From NCBI RefSeq assembly GCF_003574425.1, contig NZ_QLIU01000022.1, positions 62,001-126,000 on the forward strand: a DNA stretch of 64,000 nt, given 5' to 3'. The notes beneath the pieces were generated by a model. The model had not been told where the DNA came from. It made no database searches and saw only the letters and a program-made list of their open reading frames with translations. A program made the translations under genes and the position numbers. Position 1 is the stretch's first letter. The number at the start of each line of letters is the position of its first letter. Shown here in pieces: positions 44,030 to 54,349 of this stretch. The stretch is from Cysteiniphilum halobium. GTDB taxonomy: Bacteria > Pseudomonadota > Gammaproteobacteria > Francisellales > Francisellaceae.

Positions 44030-47000
44030 TTAACTGTTTATATCTGCAAACTGTAGCATAGCAGTAATATCTAAAAGCTCTAAAGTATAAAGCAATGGTG
44101 CTATAAGCAACAATCCACCAATAAGTGATGAAATTGCTTTTTTATGTGATTTGAAGAATTGCAGTGTTTTTAGTTGCATTGCATTTATAAATTTCCTAGT
44201 GTTTCCTCGATGTTTCTCTAATTCAAAAAACTGGGATGAATTTTCTAAACCTGTATTAAAAATTGAGTTTAATTTTTCAATATAGACTTTTAACTGTTGG
44301 TCACTGGATATTGTCCATTGAAAATCTATCATCTTAAATATGGATTCCGTTTTGTTTTGCAAAATAGCAGTACTGTTACTTTTAATAAAATGACCATTTT
44401 TACTGTCAGTGTGCCATCCCATGCGTAATAAAAATCGTCCAATTAAATCACAGTCATCATTGTGTTGTAAATAGTTAACTAGTCTGTCAATAAAAGTTTC
44501 AAAATTTACGATGGTGATTGTGTGATTTTTCGCACTCAGCATTTTAGATAATTTAATTTTATTTGGATTAAATAGATGATGAGTACGATTGCTTAACTCA
44601 CATTTATCAAACATTTTCACGATAGCTGTTGCCGTTACATCGGCAGGTGAAATCTCAACTTCATTCATATTGTTAGCTATACAACCTAATTTGCGGATAA
44701 AGATAATATAGGTTGCAAATGCATTGTCTTTAACATCTTCCTGTACTTTGCTATTGTGTTGCATAAAGGCTAAGTTACCAACACGATAAACACTACTGTT
44801 AATTCCTCTTTCACGCCACTTAATGGTATTGATTTCACCGAGGTATTTGGTTTTGGTATATGGTGAGTTACATTCACCATCAAGGGTTAATTGATCATCC
44901 TCAGTGAGAACCGTTTCATTGGCAATGCCTGTCATGACAGAGTAAGTGGAAATATAATGGAAATCTTTTAAATGAGTTAATTCACAAAGTTTAAGTAAAT
45001 TGATGGTTGATGTGACATTAGCGTTATAAAATACTTGTTCAATACCATAGTGTTTTGCTAACGCAGCACAATGGATAATGCTATCGATATTTTGCGTTAG
45101 TTGATGATATTGATCATCTGATATGCCTATTTGCCTTTTTTCTAAATCACAGGGGATATAAACCACACGACCAGCAAAGTTATCTTCTAAAGACATATCA
45201 AAGTAAAATTGGTATTTATGCGCTATACGTTCCATTGCATGTGTCTTATCTTTTGCTCTAATACATAGGAAAACTCTATAGGTTGTTAATGTTAATAACT
45301 GATTGAGCAGGTTGCAACCCAAAAAACCAGTGGCTCCAGTTAATAAGACGTTATGAATCGGTTTGGTCCTATATTTTACTGTTGGCGTGCTGGCTATTTT
45401 AGATAAATATTGCTCTTTTTTAAGCAATCGTGCTGAATTAAGCTTTTCATGTTTTTTGATCCGTTGGTTGGCATATTTTTGTTTGATTTGTTCTAGCTTA
45501 GAAATCAACAAATCATGGGTAATTCGCTTATTATGCGCGAGCTTTCTTGGTGTACGTAAATCAAAAATTTCAGCGACATCGATCTCAAGATTTGATTGTA
45601 ACACGATTGACAGTTGGATTGCCTTAATAGAATTACCGCCAAGCTTAAAAAAATCATCCTCAATGCCTATTTTTTCAATAAGCAGCACATTAGAAAATGC
45701 CTGACAGACAATTCTTTCTTGCTCTGTTCTTGGTTTAATATAAGTTTGAGTGCTTTCAAAGCGAATCTCAGGTAAAGCATTAATATCAATTTTGCCATTA
45801 ATAGTTAATGGTATCTCATTAATTTGCAAGGCAGCAATTGGCACCATGTAATGTGGCAGCTTGTTAGTCAGCTTATCTAGTATTGATTCAGGATTAATTT
45901 GTTGATTCGCCGTGTAATAAGCAAAAAGATATTGTTCATTATTAATTGCTCTATTGATAACAACAGCTTGTTGAATTCCCGTGATATTGCTTAAAGCATA
46001 TTCAACTTCAGACAGCTCAATTCTAAATCCGCGGATTTTAACTTGCTTATCCTTGCGTCCAATGTACTCTAAATTACCGTCAGGTAGCCATCGAACTAAA
46101 TCCCCTGTTTTATACAAATGGTTATAACCATTGGCTTTATCTGTTTCAGTAGCAAATGGATTCGGAATAAATTTCTCAGCAGTTAACTTAGGGTTGTTAA
46201 GATAACCACGTGCCAGGCCTGAACCACCAATATATAATTCACCAATAATACCGATTGGCACAAGGTTGTTACATAGATCAACAACATAGCATTTATTATT
46301 GGTAATTCCCTTGCCAATATTTGTACTGGATTTACCATGGTTGTAGTGATGCATAGTAGTACATACTGTTGTTTCAGTTAATCCATAAGCGTTAATGAAA
46401 TTTCTATTTGGCGACCATTTATTTACTATTGAATGATTACATGCTTCTCCACCTGTGAGTAAATATTGTAAGCTATTCATGTTATCAGTTGACAGTATCC
46501 CAAGCATAGTTGGTGGTAATAAAGCAGTCGTGATTTGATGACTAGTAATATATTGGCTAATGTAGTTTCTGTCAGTTTTTGCTTCATCTGAGATGATGTA
46601 TAATTGAGCGCCAAAGCTTAATGCACCAAAAATCTCCCATACTGAGGCATCAAAACCAATAGATGCAAATTGCAAAATTTTTGATCTTGTATTGATATTT
46701 AAGCTTTCCTGCTGTGAAAATGCCATATTACATAAACTTTTGTGCGATATGCAAACCCCTTTAGGTTGTCCAGTTGTTCCCGAAGTATAAATCACGTAAG
46801 CCAAATCATTTGCTGTGCTTATCGGTATTAAGTTCTCAATTGGTAAGCCTTTGTAGCAATGACTATCAAGCGCAATGATATTTGCATTTGAAATAGATGA
46901 TAATCTTGAGACATACTGTGATTGTGACAGTACCAAAGACGCTTTGGTGTCATCAAGTATGTATTTAACTCTTTCATCGGGATAACTCAGATCAATTGGT

Positions 47001-48532
47001 ACATAAGCAGTCCCTGATTTTAAAACACTCAAAATACCAATAACCATTTCTAAACTTTTATCTAAAGCTATCACGATTAAAGTATCAGGCTCAATGGTGG
47101 CAATTGATCTTAAGTACCTTGCCAGTTGATTGGCTTTGACATTTAACTGAGCATAGCTAAGTTGTTCGTCTTCAAAAACAATGGCGATATTATCTGGATT
47201 TTTTTTGACTTGTTCTTCAAATAATTGATGGATCGTTTTATCTTTTGGGTAGGGCTTATCAGTATTATTCCAATTACAGAGCCGTTTCTTTTGATCAGTT
47301 GACATTAACTCATAGCTGGATAATGCTCTATCTGTATCAGCTAAGACTGCATTGATCAAATTTTCAAAATATTCAATGAAATAGTTAGGAATATAGTTTG
47401 CATCATAAACGATTTCATAACACAAAGCAGTTTTATCATATGTAAAACTCAGCGTAGTTGTTTTGTCACCATAGAAAAATTCTAAATGCTTAACTTCAAG
47501 ATTATTCAACTGCATGGGGTGAGAGAAAATACAGGTTTCGATGACTGATATATTTGGCTTTATATCAAACTTTAATGCTTTCTGTATTTCCTCAAATGCA
47601 ATTTCTTGATAATTTCTATCTTCTTTATACTGTTGTTTTATATTATAAAGCAAGTCAGCAAAAGTCATATCTGGCGACAATTGCACACGCATAGGAAATA
47701 TGCTTACAAAATAACCGATTATCTTGTCAAATTTATTAGGTCGTATGTTTTTAGGGTAAGATAACAGAATATCTGTTAAGTGAAAGCATTTAAAAATAAA
47801 GACACTCATCAATGCATTGAGAAAGATAAATGGGGTTATTTCATGTGCTTTAAGCAGATTTTTTAGGGCTTTAGAGTCGATATTTAGCCGTTTACGATTA
47901 ATTTTCCCTGTTTCATCATGCATGTATTTAGCCAGTTCATTTTGCTGACACCCTTTAAGGTAGTTTTGCCAGTAGTCAACTGCTTCTTTTTTCTTGTTAG
48001 CGATTATTGATGCTTCATATTGCAAATAATCTGCTAAAGGATAGGTTTTGAATTGGTTAATGGCTTCTAAGCCATCGTTATAAAGTTTTTCAAAGACTTC
48101 ACTAAAGACAATCGCTGTGAGTCCATCTGATATAATATGATGCCAGACAAACTGAAAATAATGTGTGTGATCATCTGCTTGGATTAAAATGGCTCTAAAT
48201 AACCAATCTTTTTCAAGGTTAAATGGCTTGGCTCTTAATACTTCAATTATATTAAGGGCTTCTTGCTCAGTTGCATTATTAAGTCTCTGATAAATCAATT
48301 CACCAACAAAATGATCAAGTATGACTTGAGATGCTTTACCATCCTTTTCAATAAACCGTGTTTTAAATGCTTCAAAATGATTACCAATCGTCAGATAAAT
48401 TGATTTAAATTTCTCTTTATCTAAGCTGCCCTCAACACGATACGATACAGAAATATTGTAGTTATTTGCCTTTGGATCGAGTTTGTATGCGTACCATAAT
48501 TCATCTTGTTGTTTTGTTAACTGAAGGCACAT
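44030..48532 (-). CDS. Single-module NRPS: condensation-adenylation-thiolation-reductase with C-terminal membrane anchor
   Basis: 1500 aa from the ATG at 48532 (AGGA upstream). Domains in order: condensation (about 5-420, HHIISDG active site at ~132-138), adenylation (about 430-940; IYTSGTTGQPKG, YKTGDL, KIRGFRIELSEVE), thiolation (about 950-1020; FFKLGGNSIKA, Ser for phosphopantetheine), and thioester reductase (about 1060-1400; VLLTGATGFLG, YTKTK). A hydrophobic helix lies near residues 1470-1485. Specificity residues read by eye give D-A-W-L-L-G-A-V-C-K, suggesting a bulky hydrophobic amino acid. An N-terminal C domain implies an acyl or aminoacyl donor, and the reductase releases an aldehyde or alcohol. 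A phosphopantetheinyl transferase must be elsewhere. It leads an operon with the PAS/pseudokinase. Confidence 0.85.
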   Translation of the reverse strand: MCLQLTKQQDELWYAYKLDPKANNYNISVSYRVEGSLDKEKFKSIYLTIGNHFEAFKTRFIEKDGKASQVILDHFVGELIYQRLNNATEQEALNIIEVLRAKPFNLEKDWLFRAILIQADDHTHYFQFVWHHIISDGLTAIVFSEVFEKLYNDGLEAINQFKTYPLADYLQYEASIIANKKKEAVDYWQNYLKGCQQNELAKYMHDETGKINRKRLNIDSKALKNLLKAHEITPFIFLNALMSVFIFKCFHLTDILLSYPKNIRPNKFDKIIGYFVSIFPMRVQLSPDMTFADLLYNIKQQYKEDRNYQEIAFEEIQKALKFDIKPNISVIETCIFSHPMQLNNLEVKHLEFFYGDKTTTLSFTYDKTALCYEIVYDANYIPNYFIEYFENLINAVLADTDRALSSYELMSTDQKKRLCNWNNTDKPYPKDKTIHQLFEEQVKKNPDNIAIVFEDEQLSYAQLNVKANQLARYLRSIATIEPDTLIVIALDKSLEMVIGILSVLKSGTAYVPIDLSYPDERVKYILDDTKASLVLSQSQYVSRLSSISNANIIALDSHCYKGLPIENLIPISTANDLAYVIYTSGTTGQPKGVCISHKSLCNMAFSQQESLNINTRSKILQFASIGFDASVWEIFGALSFGAQLYIISDEAKTDRNYISQYITSHQITTALLPPTMLGILSTDNMNSLQYLLTGGEACNHSIVNKWSPNRNFINAYGLTETTVCTTMHHYNHGKSSTNIGKGITNNKCYVVDLCNNLVPIGIIGELYIGGSGLARGYLNNPKLTAEKFIPNPFATETDKANGYNHLYKTGDLVRWLPDGNLEYIGRKDKQVKIRGFRIELSEVEYALSNITGIQQAVVINRAINNEQYLFAYYTANQQINPESILDKLTNKLPHYMVPIAALQINEIPLTINGKIDINALPEIRFESTQTYIKPRTEQERIVCQAFSNVLLIEKIGIEDDFFKLGGNSIKAIQLSIVLQSNLEIDVAEIFDLRTPRKLAHNKRITHDLLISKLEQIKQKYANQRIKKHEKLNSARLLKKEQYLSKIASTPTVKYRTKPIHNVLLTGATGFLGCNLLNQLLTLTTYRVFLCIRAKDKTHAMERIAHKYQFYFDMSLEDNFAGRVVYIPCDLEKRQIGISDDQYHQLTQNIDSIIHCAALAKHYGIEQVFYNANVTSTINLLKLCELTHLKDFHYISTYSVMTGIANETVLTEDDQLTLDGECNSPYTKTKYLGEINTIKWRERGINSSVYRVGNLAFMQHNSKVQEDVKDNAFATYIIFIRKLGCIANNMNEVEISPADVTATAIVKMFDKCELSNRTHHLFNPNKIKLSKMLSAKNHTITIVNFETFIDRLVNYLQHNDDCDLIGRFLLRMGWHTDSKNGHFIKSNSTAILQNKTESIFKMIDFQWTISSDQQLKVYIEKLNSIFNTGLENSSQFFELEKHRGNTRKFINAMQLKTLQFFKSHKKAISSLIGGLLLIAPLLYTLELLDITAMLQFADINS

Positions 48533-48673
48533 CACTTCCTACCCCACTCTTACGTTTAGTGCTCTTTTTTATGTGTAATAGCATATCCACAAATAGTATC
48601 ATCATGCCAGTAACAAGTAGTAATATAATCTCTCAAACAAGGTGAGATGTTGTGAGATAGGTGCGATTTTAAT

Positions 48674-49252
48674 TTATGAGTGAAAAATTATTGCAGGGTC
48701 AAAAAGCTTTAAAAGTTCAAAACTTGGTAGCCAACGCAGGTGAGATAGAAGTGAATGATTCTTATTATAAGGTTTCAGTAATAGTCCAAGTTGATCTTTG
48801 AAATCTGTCTTAAATCCAATAATCTTATCTATTAATTCTGATCGCTCCGACAATTCAGAAATTGCTTCCTGAATGGCAAAAATATTCTGTTTTTGTTTAA
48901 TCATATTCTGCCATTGATGATAATATCGATTAAGCTTCTGTTGAGATGTATCAGGTAAGTAAATAATGTATTGCATTAGATGTTTGTATTGAGCACTTAA
49001 ATCTAAATGCTGGACATAGGCACAAAAATGGCAGGCAAGTGCGAGATTGCTGAAATGATTATTGGTATAATCAAGATCAAGATTGATGATATAAAGCTCA
49101 GTGTCTTGTTGTTGGCAGAAATGGCAATATGACGACTTTTCAATCAGTTTTTGTTTGCAATCTTTGTATTTAGGAGCATTAAGACGTTTTAAAAAGGAAT
49201 GACTATTATTGGAAGAAGCCAGAAGTCTTAGTTTAATATCAGGATTTATCAT
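48674..49252 (-). CDS. dotN: Dot/Icm coupling-complex protein DotN/IcmJ
   Basis: 192 aa. The zinc-binding pairs CHFC (Cys43, Cys46) and CHFC (Cys74, Cys77) flank an HNH-like core, as in Legionella DotN, a zinc protein of the DotL coupling complex. A helical C-terminal region follows. It is the last gene of the minus-strand Dot/Icm operon and overlaps dotM by 14 bases. Confidence 0.85.
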   Translation of the reverse strand: MINPDIKLRLLASSNNSHSFLKRLNAPKYKDCKQKLIEKSSYCHFCQQQDTELYIINLDLDYTNNHFSNLALACHFCAYVQHLDLSAQYKHLMQYIIYLPDTSQQKLNRYYHQWQNMIKQKQNIFAIQEAISELSERSELIDKIIGFKTDFKDQLGLLLKPYNKNHSLLSHLRWLPSFELLKLFDPAIIFHS

Positions 49253-50318
49253 GATGTAAAGACTCGTAAAGTTGATATTCTTGTTGCAATGCTTTTGTCA
49301 CATTATCAATCATGGGTGAAGAAAAAGGCATCTTTAGTGAAAGCTCAAACTGCCAATGTGAGATAATGGCAGCCCCTTCACTGAAAAAAGTTTTTCTACC
49401 AACATTATTTAGGGCATACCATAGGGTGCGGTTAATTGTTTTTAACCACAAAAAAGATGAAGCGGGCACAATGCCTCCTTTTCTTGCGGTGTTTAACAGT
49501 GAACACAACACGGTATAAGTGTAGTGATGTCCTTTTATAATTTTCTGAATTTCATCGTGGGCAATACATTCCACCGCATACTTATTTAAATGTTGATTTA
49601 ATTTATATCTGTTGATAAAGTTTTTAAGCCTATTTTTATGATGACTAAACTCGAAGTTTAAATAACTCAAAAGCTTATCAGCCTGTTTACGTTTATCCAG
49701 TATATACAGGGAAAAAGCAGTAGCTAATCCAGATACTTCAAGGCTTTCCTGTGCTACATTGCCACAATGCTTACCAAGTTGTTGACTTAAATTGTTATGT
49801 AGCGCTGTTAGGTTGAGTTGCTTATCGACGATTAAAGAATGTTGTTGCAAATATTCAATCGGGGTTAATGCTGTGCTGAGATTTATATTGGGTTGTGTCT
49901 CATTTTTTGGCGTATAAACTTTGCTAAAACGTTGAGCAATAAATTGAGATAAGCTTTGCATTGCAAAGGTTTGTCGATATTTTCTATTAGGGTGGAAGAA
50001 AAAGGTAATGGTAATAAGTATTATGCCAATGCTCCAAAAAATAACTGTTAAAGCCTCGCTAATGTTGTAACCTAAATATTTGAGCTGTTTGAGTGTGACA
50101 GTTGACTCTAATACATGATTACACCAATTCATGAGCATGCCATAGTGTCCATCCCAAAGCATAATGATGGACAACTCAAAACGTTTTACTACAAATATTG
50201 CCCTAATCAGTTGGTTATGAAAAATCCAGTAAAACAATAATAGCGCCAATAAAATGATGGCAATGATATAGGTTGGTGTCATGCCGTCATCATTACTGCT
50301 ATTAGCAGAGTTAGTCAT
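49239..50318 (-). CDS. dotM: Dot/Icm coupling-complex protein DotM/IcmP
   Basis: 359 aa from the ATG at 50318, chosen for the GGGGGA six bases upstream; a longer frame from 50363 lacks a site. Two or three membrane helices lie in the first ~130 residues (IIAIILLALLLFYWIFHNQL and another at about 105-125). A cytoplasmic domain (about 145-359) binds effector motifs in Legionella DotM. The gene start overlaps the end of the icmS-like gene. Family assignment rests on topology, length and gene order next to dotL. Confidence 0.8.
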   Translation of the reverse strand: MTNSANSSNDDGMTPTYIIAIILLALLLFYWIFHNQLIRAIFVVKRFELSIIMLWDGHYGMLMNWCNHVLESTVTLKQLKYLGYNISEALTVIFWSIGIILITITFFFHPNRKYRQTFAMQSLSQFIAQRFSKVYTPKNETQPNINLSTALTPIEYLQQHSLIVDKQLNLTALHNNLSQQLGKHCGNVAQESLEVSGLATAFSLYILDKRKQADKLLSYLNFEFSHHKNRLKNFINRYKLNQHLNKYAVECIAHDEIQKIIKGHHYTYTVLCSLLNTARKGGIVPASSFLWLKTINRTLWYALNNVGRKTFFSEGAAIISHWQFELSLKMPFSSPMIDNVTKALQQEYQLYESLHHDKS

Positions 50319-50607
50319 TATTATCCCCCAATAGTTGATCAATGTTGATAACGCCCTTATCAATTAGGCTAAGTAAAGTGTCATAAATAAATAGAACCTG
50401 TATTAGATCGAATTGTGTGTCGCTAATACTTTTTGTCATTGAGCTATCAAAAACATAAAGATAGTTGTTATCAGCTTGTGAAATTAATGTTTTGATAAAA
50501 ATCTCTATGTGAGTCAATTTATCAAAATCTTTTTGTTGTTGATTCTCAATAAAGATCAGATGATGCTCTTGAGTGAGATGTTTTATGATATTGGTTAAGG
50601 TCATCAT
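50311..50607 (-). CDS. icmS: Putative IcmS-like type IV adaptor
   Basis: 98 aa, acidic, no signal. Legionella IcmS is 114 aa. The C-terminal part (ISDTQFDLIQVLFIYDTLLS, then LIDKGVINIDQLLGD) loosely aligns with the IcmS ending (NVLRLLCMTDVMNELIQGG, then LDELMYD). It lies between dotL and dotM with ATGA-type overlaps on both sides. IcmS pairs with IcmW, and IcmW is present in the window, which makes an IcmS here expected. The match is weak. It could also be a lineage-specific subunit. Confidence 0.45.
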   Translation of the reverse strand: MMTLTNIIKHLTQEHHLIFIENQQQKDFDKLTHIEIFIKTLISQADNNYLYVFDSSMTKSISDTQFDLIQVLFIYDTLLSLIDKGVINIDQLLGDNND

Positions 50608-52952
50608 TTGGCGCTCTTTTTAGATGTTGTGTTGGTATTAGTTGGTGTTTGTTGAAATAAGTCCTTCAAGGTAATTTGTGCTTTTTGCTGCGAATATTGC
50701 TTTGAAAGCTGGCTGATATGCTTAAGTTTTTCAAGAATTTGTACTTTATTTTCACTCAGCTTAATACCTAGCATTGTATTGAGTTTATAAAATAGCTTTT
50801 GTAACTCTTGAGCATTGATCAAATGCAATGTCATATTTGATTGTGTCAAATCAAAATAATCGTTATTGAGTTTATCTTCTAGATCAATAGCATCAAATAG
50901 CAAGCTACCCTTTAGAATAGAGTTGAGGTCGTTAATAGTATCATTTTCATTATTTCTAACCTGGGTATCTTTTTCCTGCAAAATATGATGGCCTAGCTCA
51001 GTGTCATCGTCTAAAAATGGCCTATCCTCTGAATTTAAGTTATGCATATTATTTGCCATGCCTTCTTGGAGTAAGGCTGAGCTTAACGGTAATGCATCTA
51101 GTTTCTTATAGTGATGCTTACCAAATGCAATTTTGGCAGATTCAATAAACGCAATGCTATGAGGTTCAACTTTCAGAAAGTGATTGATCGCAATGTATTT
51201 TGTTTTTTTAGGTGCAGCATAAAACGATCGCATTCTGATAATATTTGATTTAAAAAATACATGTGCTTCACCTGGTAATTGATCTTTTAAATCCATAAGG
51301 TCAAGTCGGGCTCGTTTCTCAATACCTGCTTCTTTAGAGTCTTTATAACCTAAGCTGTTACCATCTTGTCCCATATTATAGCTTCTAACAGTTGATACAT
51401 AGGCTTCTCCAGCGGTTTTGTTAAAAAAGTCCCATGTCTCAGTAGGGTCTTCTAATTTCATACATAGCTTGATGTTTGTATTTGCAAAAATTGAAGCAGC
51501 CTCTTCTTTGGATGCTTTTTGGAAAGCAGGTATATCTTGTCCTGCAAAGACGACAGAGAAACCAAGTGATCGTGCTTGAGCAGGAACAACCGCAAATCCT
51601 TCTACAGCATAATAGCCATACTCATCTAGAATACATAAGAAAGGTGTATCAGAATTAGAGGGTTTGGATTCGATAACTTTTTTATACTCACCTTGTATTT
51701 TTGAGCCCAATCCTGCAGCAAGCATTGCTTTTAATGAAGCAATAATCAACTTCCCTAGATTTGAGAGTTCATCTGGTGACTTCTCTAGTGCGGGTAATAA
51801 AACGACTAAAATACGGCGATTTAGAATAACGTCACTAAAATCAACATCTGCAAGATTAGTACGCATAATATGTGCATAAACATCTGCAAGTGAACCGAAT
51901 ATACGAGTTAATTGCATCGTAATGTAGCCATGCTGTTCATATGTTTTATCAGATTGCTTGCCTACGTTTTTTTGCTGATAACCAGGTAGTGTTGCAAGAT
52001 AGTTATACATTGGGTCAGTAACGTCAGCAGGAAGTTTTTCTTGTATGACAACTGTATTATTATTGTGATCAAGAATTTTTTGTTTATGAAGTAAATCTTC
52101 GACAACATCAAGGATAAAATACCTACGAATAGTATTGGCCTCAAGTAGTAGATAACCTTTGTCTCTAAGATAAACAAGTAAACGCATTAATGCTTCAACA
52201 AAAGAGATCGCCCTTCCTTTCCACATATCCCCATCACCTCCACCGCTATCTGAAGAGGACATCATGCTAACAATTAATTGTGATAGCATGCTTGAAGAGC
52301 CCAAGGCAAAGGGATTAAGTGTGTTAGAGATCATATCTTTTTGTGGCCCAATGATATCTTCAGCACCAGTCATATAGTTAATTACTAGTAAATCATCTTC
52401 ACGACCCATGAATTTAGCCATTGAAAAAACCTGAGCATAGAGTGAGTTATCACCTTTCCCATCAACATAAATAAAACCTGAACCTTGAGAGAGCGCATTA
52501 AAAGCGATTGAAAGTAAAGTTTGTGTTTTACCTGAGCCTGTTGATCCAAGGATTAATGCATGGGTACGCATATCCTCATCACTAAACCAGATTTCTTGTT
52601 TGCTGGCAATTTCATTACCAAAGAAATAGAGCCCAGAGGGTTTGGATATTTTTTTTTGTGCTAGATTACTATTTGATAAATCGGGATGCTTGGCACCTAA
52701 AGGTAGACGAAAAGGGAGTTTTGGTATTTGCCAAAAGGCATTCCAGAAAATAACTAGAATAAACACAAACAGCAAGTCACTGATTAGTGGTAGCCAAGTC
52801 AAGGTAATCAGTGATAACAAAATCAAGCAGATACTTCCTAGGCGTGATGAGCAAAGTTCATAAAGTTGAAAAACTAAGCCTCGAGTATCACGAACGCTTT
52901 CACTTGGGCGTGCTTCTTGTGCACGCGAGAGTCCTCTTAAACCTTTACTCAT
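50604..52952 (-). CDS. dotL: Dot/Icm coupling ATPase DotL/IcmO
   Basis: 782 aa, like Legionella DotL. Two membrane helices (about 38-75), then a VirD4/TrbC-type ATPase domain with Walker A GSTGSGKT (136-143) and the Walker-B-like CILDEYGYY. The C-terminal tail (about 620-782) is the region that binds adaptors in Legionella. It receives effectors from DotM/N and IcmS/W. It overlaps icmT by eight bases and the icmS-like gene by four. Confidence 0.92.
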   Translation of the reverse strand: MSKGLRGLSRAQEARPSESVRDTRGLVFQLYELCSSRLGSICLILLSLITLTWLPLISDLLFVFILVIFWNAFWQIPKLPFRLPLGAKHPDLSNSNLAQKKISKPSGLYFFGNEIASKQEIWFSDEDMRTHALILGSTGSGKTQTLLSIAFNALSQGSGFIYVDGKGDNSLYAQVFSMAKFMGREDDLLVINYMTGAEDIIGPQKDMISNTLNPFALGSSSMLSQLIVSMMSSSDSGGGDGDMWKGRAISFVEALMRLLVYLRDKGYLLLEANTIRRYFILDVVEDLLHKQKILDHNNNTVVIQEKLPADVTDPMYNYLATLPGYQQKNVGKQSDKTYEQHGYITMQLTRIFGSLADVYAHIMRTNLADVDFSDVILNRRILVVLLPALEKSPDELSNLGKLIIASLKAMLAAGLGSKIQGEYKKVIESKPSNSDTPFLCILDEYGYYAVEGFAVVPAQARSLGFSVVFAGQDIPAFQKASKEEAASIFANTNIKLCMKLEDPTETWDFFNKTAGEAYVSTVRSYNMGQDGNSLGYKDSKEAGIEKRARLDLMDLKDQLPGEAHVFFKSNIIRMRSFYAAPKKTKYIAINHFLKVEPHSIAFIESAKIAFGKHHYKKLDALPLSSALLQEGMANNMHNLNSEDRPFLDDDTELGHHILQEKDTQVRNNENDTINDLNSILKGSLLFDAIDLEDKLNNDYFDLTQSNMTLHLINAQELQKLFYKLNTMLGIKLSENKVQILEKLKHISQLSKQYSQQKAQITLKDLFQQTPTNTNTTSKKSAK

Positions 52953-53202
52953 TTGGATAATATTTTTCGGTTAGTTTTTCACGACCAAACGACCATTCGC
53001 GTAAATTCAATAGAAATACCCATAGCGTTATTTGATAGCGGTTTAGTATAAAAAGGAGAATACAAGTTCCAATACTCAAAGATACTGTCCAAATCCTAAA
53101 ATGAAATAAGCAGAGTAAGATTGGGATAAATACTTGTGCTTCAATAATAAAAAATTTTGGCTTTCTGCCTGAATCTCGCCAGTGAGCTTGGGTATTGTAC
53201 AT
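52945..53202 (-). CDS. icmT: Dot/Icm membrane protein IcmT
   Basis: 85 aa (Legionella IcmT 86). The start, QAHWRDSGRKPKFFIIEAQ, is the family signature, and a double hydrophobic segment (about 27-60) gives a hairpin in the membrane. It is a homologue of IncI TraK. Located between dotB and dotL. Confidence 0.88.
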   Translation of the reverse strand: MYNTQAHWRDSGRKPKFFIIEAQVFIPILLCLFHFRIWTVSLSIGTCILLFILNRYQITLWVFLLNLREWSFGREKLTEKYYPNE

Positions 53203-53218
53203 TTGTAGATCTCTTTAA

Positions 53219-54340
53219 TCAGTTGTGGTGGGGTTGACAATACAAATTGTAAGTTTGTTCATTGATGTATCCTTTGTGCAATAATTTGGTTGCATCATGG
53301 GTCAGAGAGGTTTGGTTTTGCTCCATCGCTTGCTTGATAATACTTGCCACTAGCTCATTTGATGAAGATAACAGCTTCGCTTTAAGTGCTGCATCAAATA
53401 TAATGTATTCTCTTAAGGCAATCCTCTTGCCATTACTACTTGGAACAAGTGTTTGCCAGATAATTGCAGCAACCGTGCTAAAGAAATCATAATAAATGCG
53501 TTGCTTTTCTTCATGCGGAAAAAGCATAAGCAATCGATTGATGGCTTGCGTGACAGATTGGCTATGCAATGTACTAAAAACGCTATGCCCGGTAAGTGCC
53601 GCTTCAATGACAGCTGAGATAGTTGCATTGTCTCTCGACTCGCCAACCATGATAGCTGTTGGTGTTCGTCTTAAAGCATTTCTAATGGCATAAGCGAAAC
53701 TAGGCAAACATCTTGGGACTTCCGATTGTGAGGTAACTGAGTTTGCTGTGTATGACGGCAAAATATATTCTATAGGCGATTCAAAGGTAATAATTTTTTC
53801 TCCTGATGTGCTTTTTGATGCTCTTAATGCGAGCATTGATGCCAAAAGCGTGGATTTACCTGAGCCGGTTGCGCCGCATACGATGACAATACCTTCTTTC
53901 ATAAAGCTTAAATTGATAAGCCCTTCAGGTAATAATAACTCCTCTATAGGTGGTGGTGTTGTTGTTAGTGCTCGCATAGAAACCTGAATTCCTAGTTTTT
54001 CGTATTGATTGATCAGGCTGGCATTGACTCTGAATCTTAGCTTTTTATCTAAATTTACTCTATGCGTGTAACTGAAATCTAAATCACTTCCGCTTAGAAC
54101 TTTAGCAGCGGCATTGCTCCCATATAACAAATTAATAAAGTCTTCAATTTCACTTCCGCTTAGCCCTCTATTTGTTAGTTTTATCTGCTGACCATAGCGA
54201 ACACCAAAAATTGGACTATCTATTTGCATTGTTAAATCGCTAATATCATTCTCTGCAGCATGAGTGAGCAACATATCATAATGACAATGTAGAAAATAAG
54301 GCGGTTCATGTGTAAATAATGTAGGTATTGCAGTCATCAT
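53219..54340 (-). CDS. dotB: Dot/Icm secretion ATPase DotB
   Basis: 373 aa (Legionella 377). A PilT/VirB11-type ATPase: N-terminal domain with SDLTMQIDSPIFG, Walker A GATGSGKS (156-163), Asp box (ITFESPIEYI), Walker B with VGESRD and the His box FSTLHSQS. The hexameric motor docks on DotO in the cytoplasm. It is followed by icmT after 16 bases. Confidence 0.93.
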   Translation of the reverse strand: MMTAIPTLFTHEPPYFLHCHYDMLLTHAAENDISDLTMQIDSPIFGVRYGQQIKLTNRGLSGSEIEDFINLLYGSNAAAKVLSGSDLDFSYTHRVNLDKKLRFRVNASLINQYEKLGIQVSMRALTTTPPPIEELLLPEGLINLSFMKEGIVIVCGATGSGKSTLLASMLALRASKSTSGEKIITFESPIEYILPSYTANSVTSQSEVPRCLPSFAYAIRNALRRTPTAIMVGESRDNATISAVIEAALTGHSVFSTLHSQSVTQAINRLLMLFPHEEKQRIYYDFFSTVAAIIWQTLVPSSNGKRIALREYIIFDAALKAKLLSSSNELVASIIKQAMEQNQTSLTHDATKLLHKGYINEQTYNLYCQPHHN

Positions 54341-54349
54341 AAAATTACC

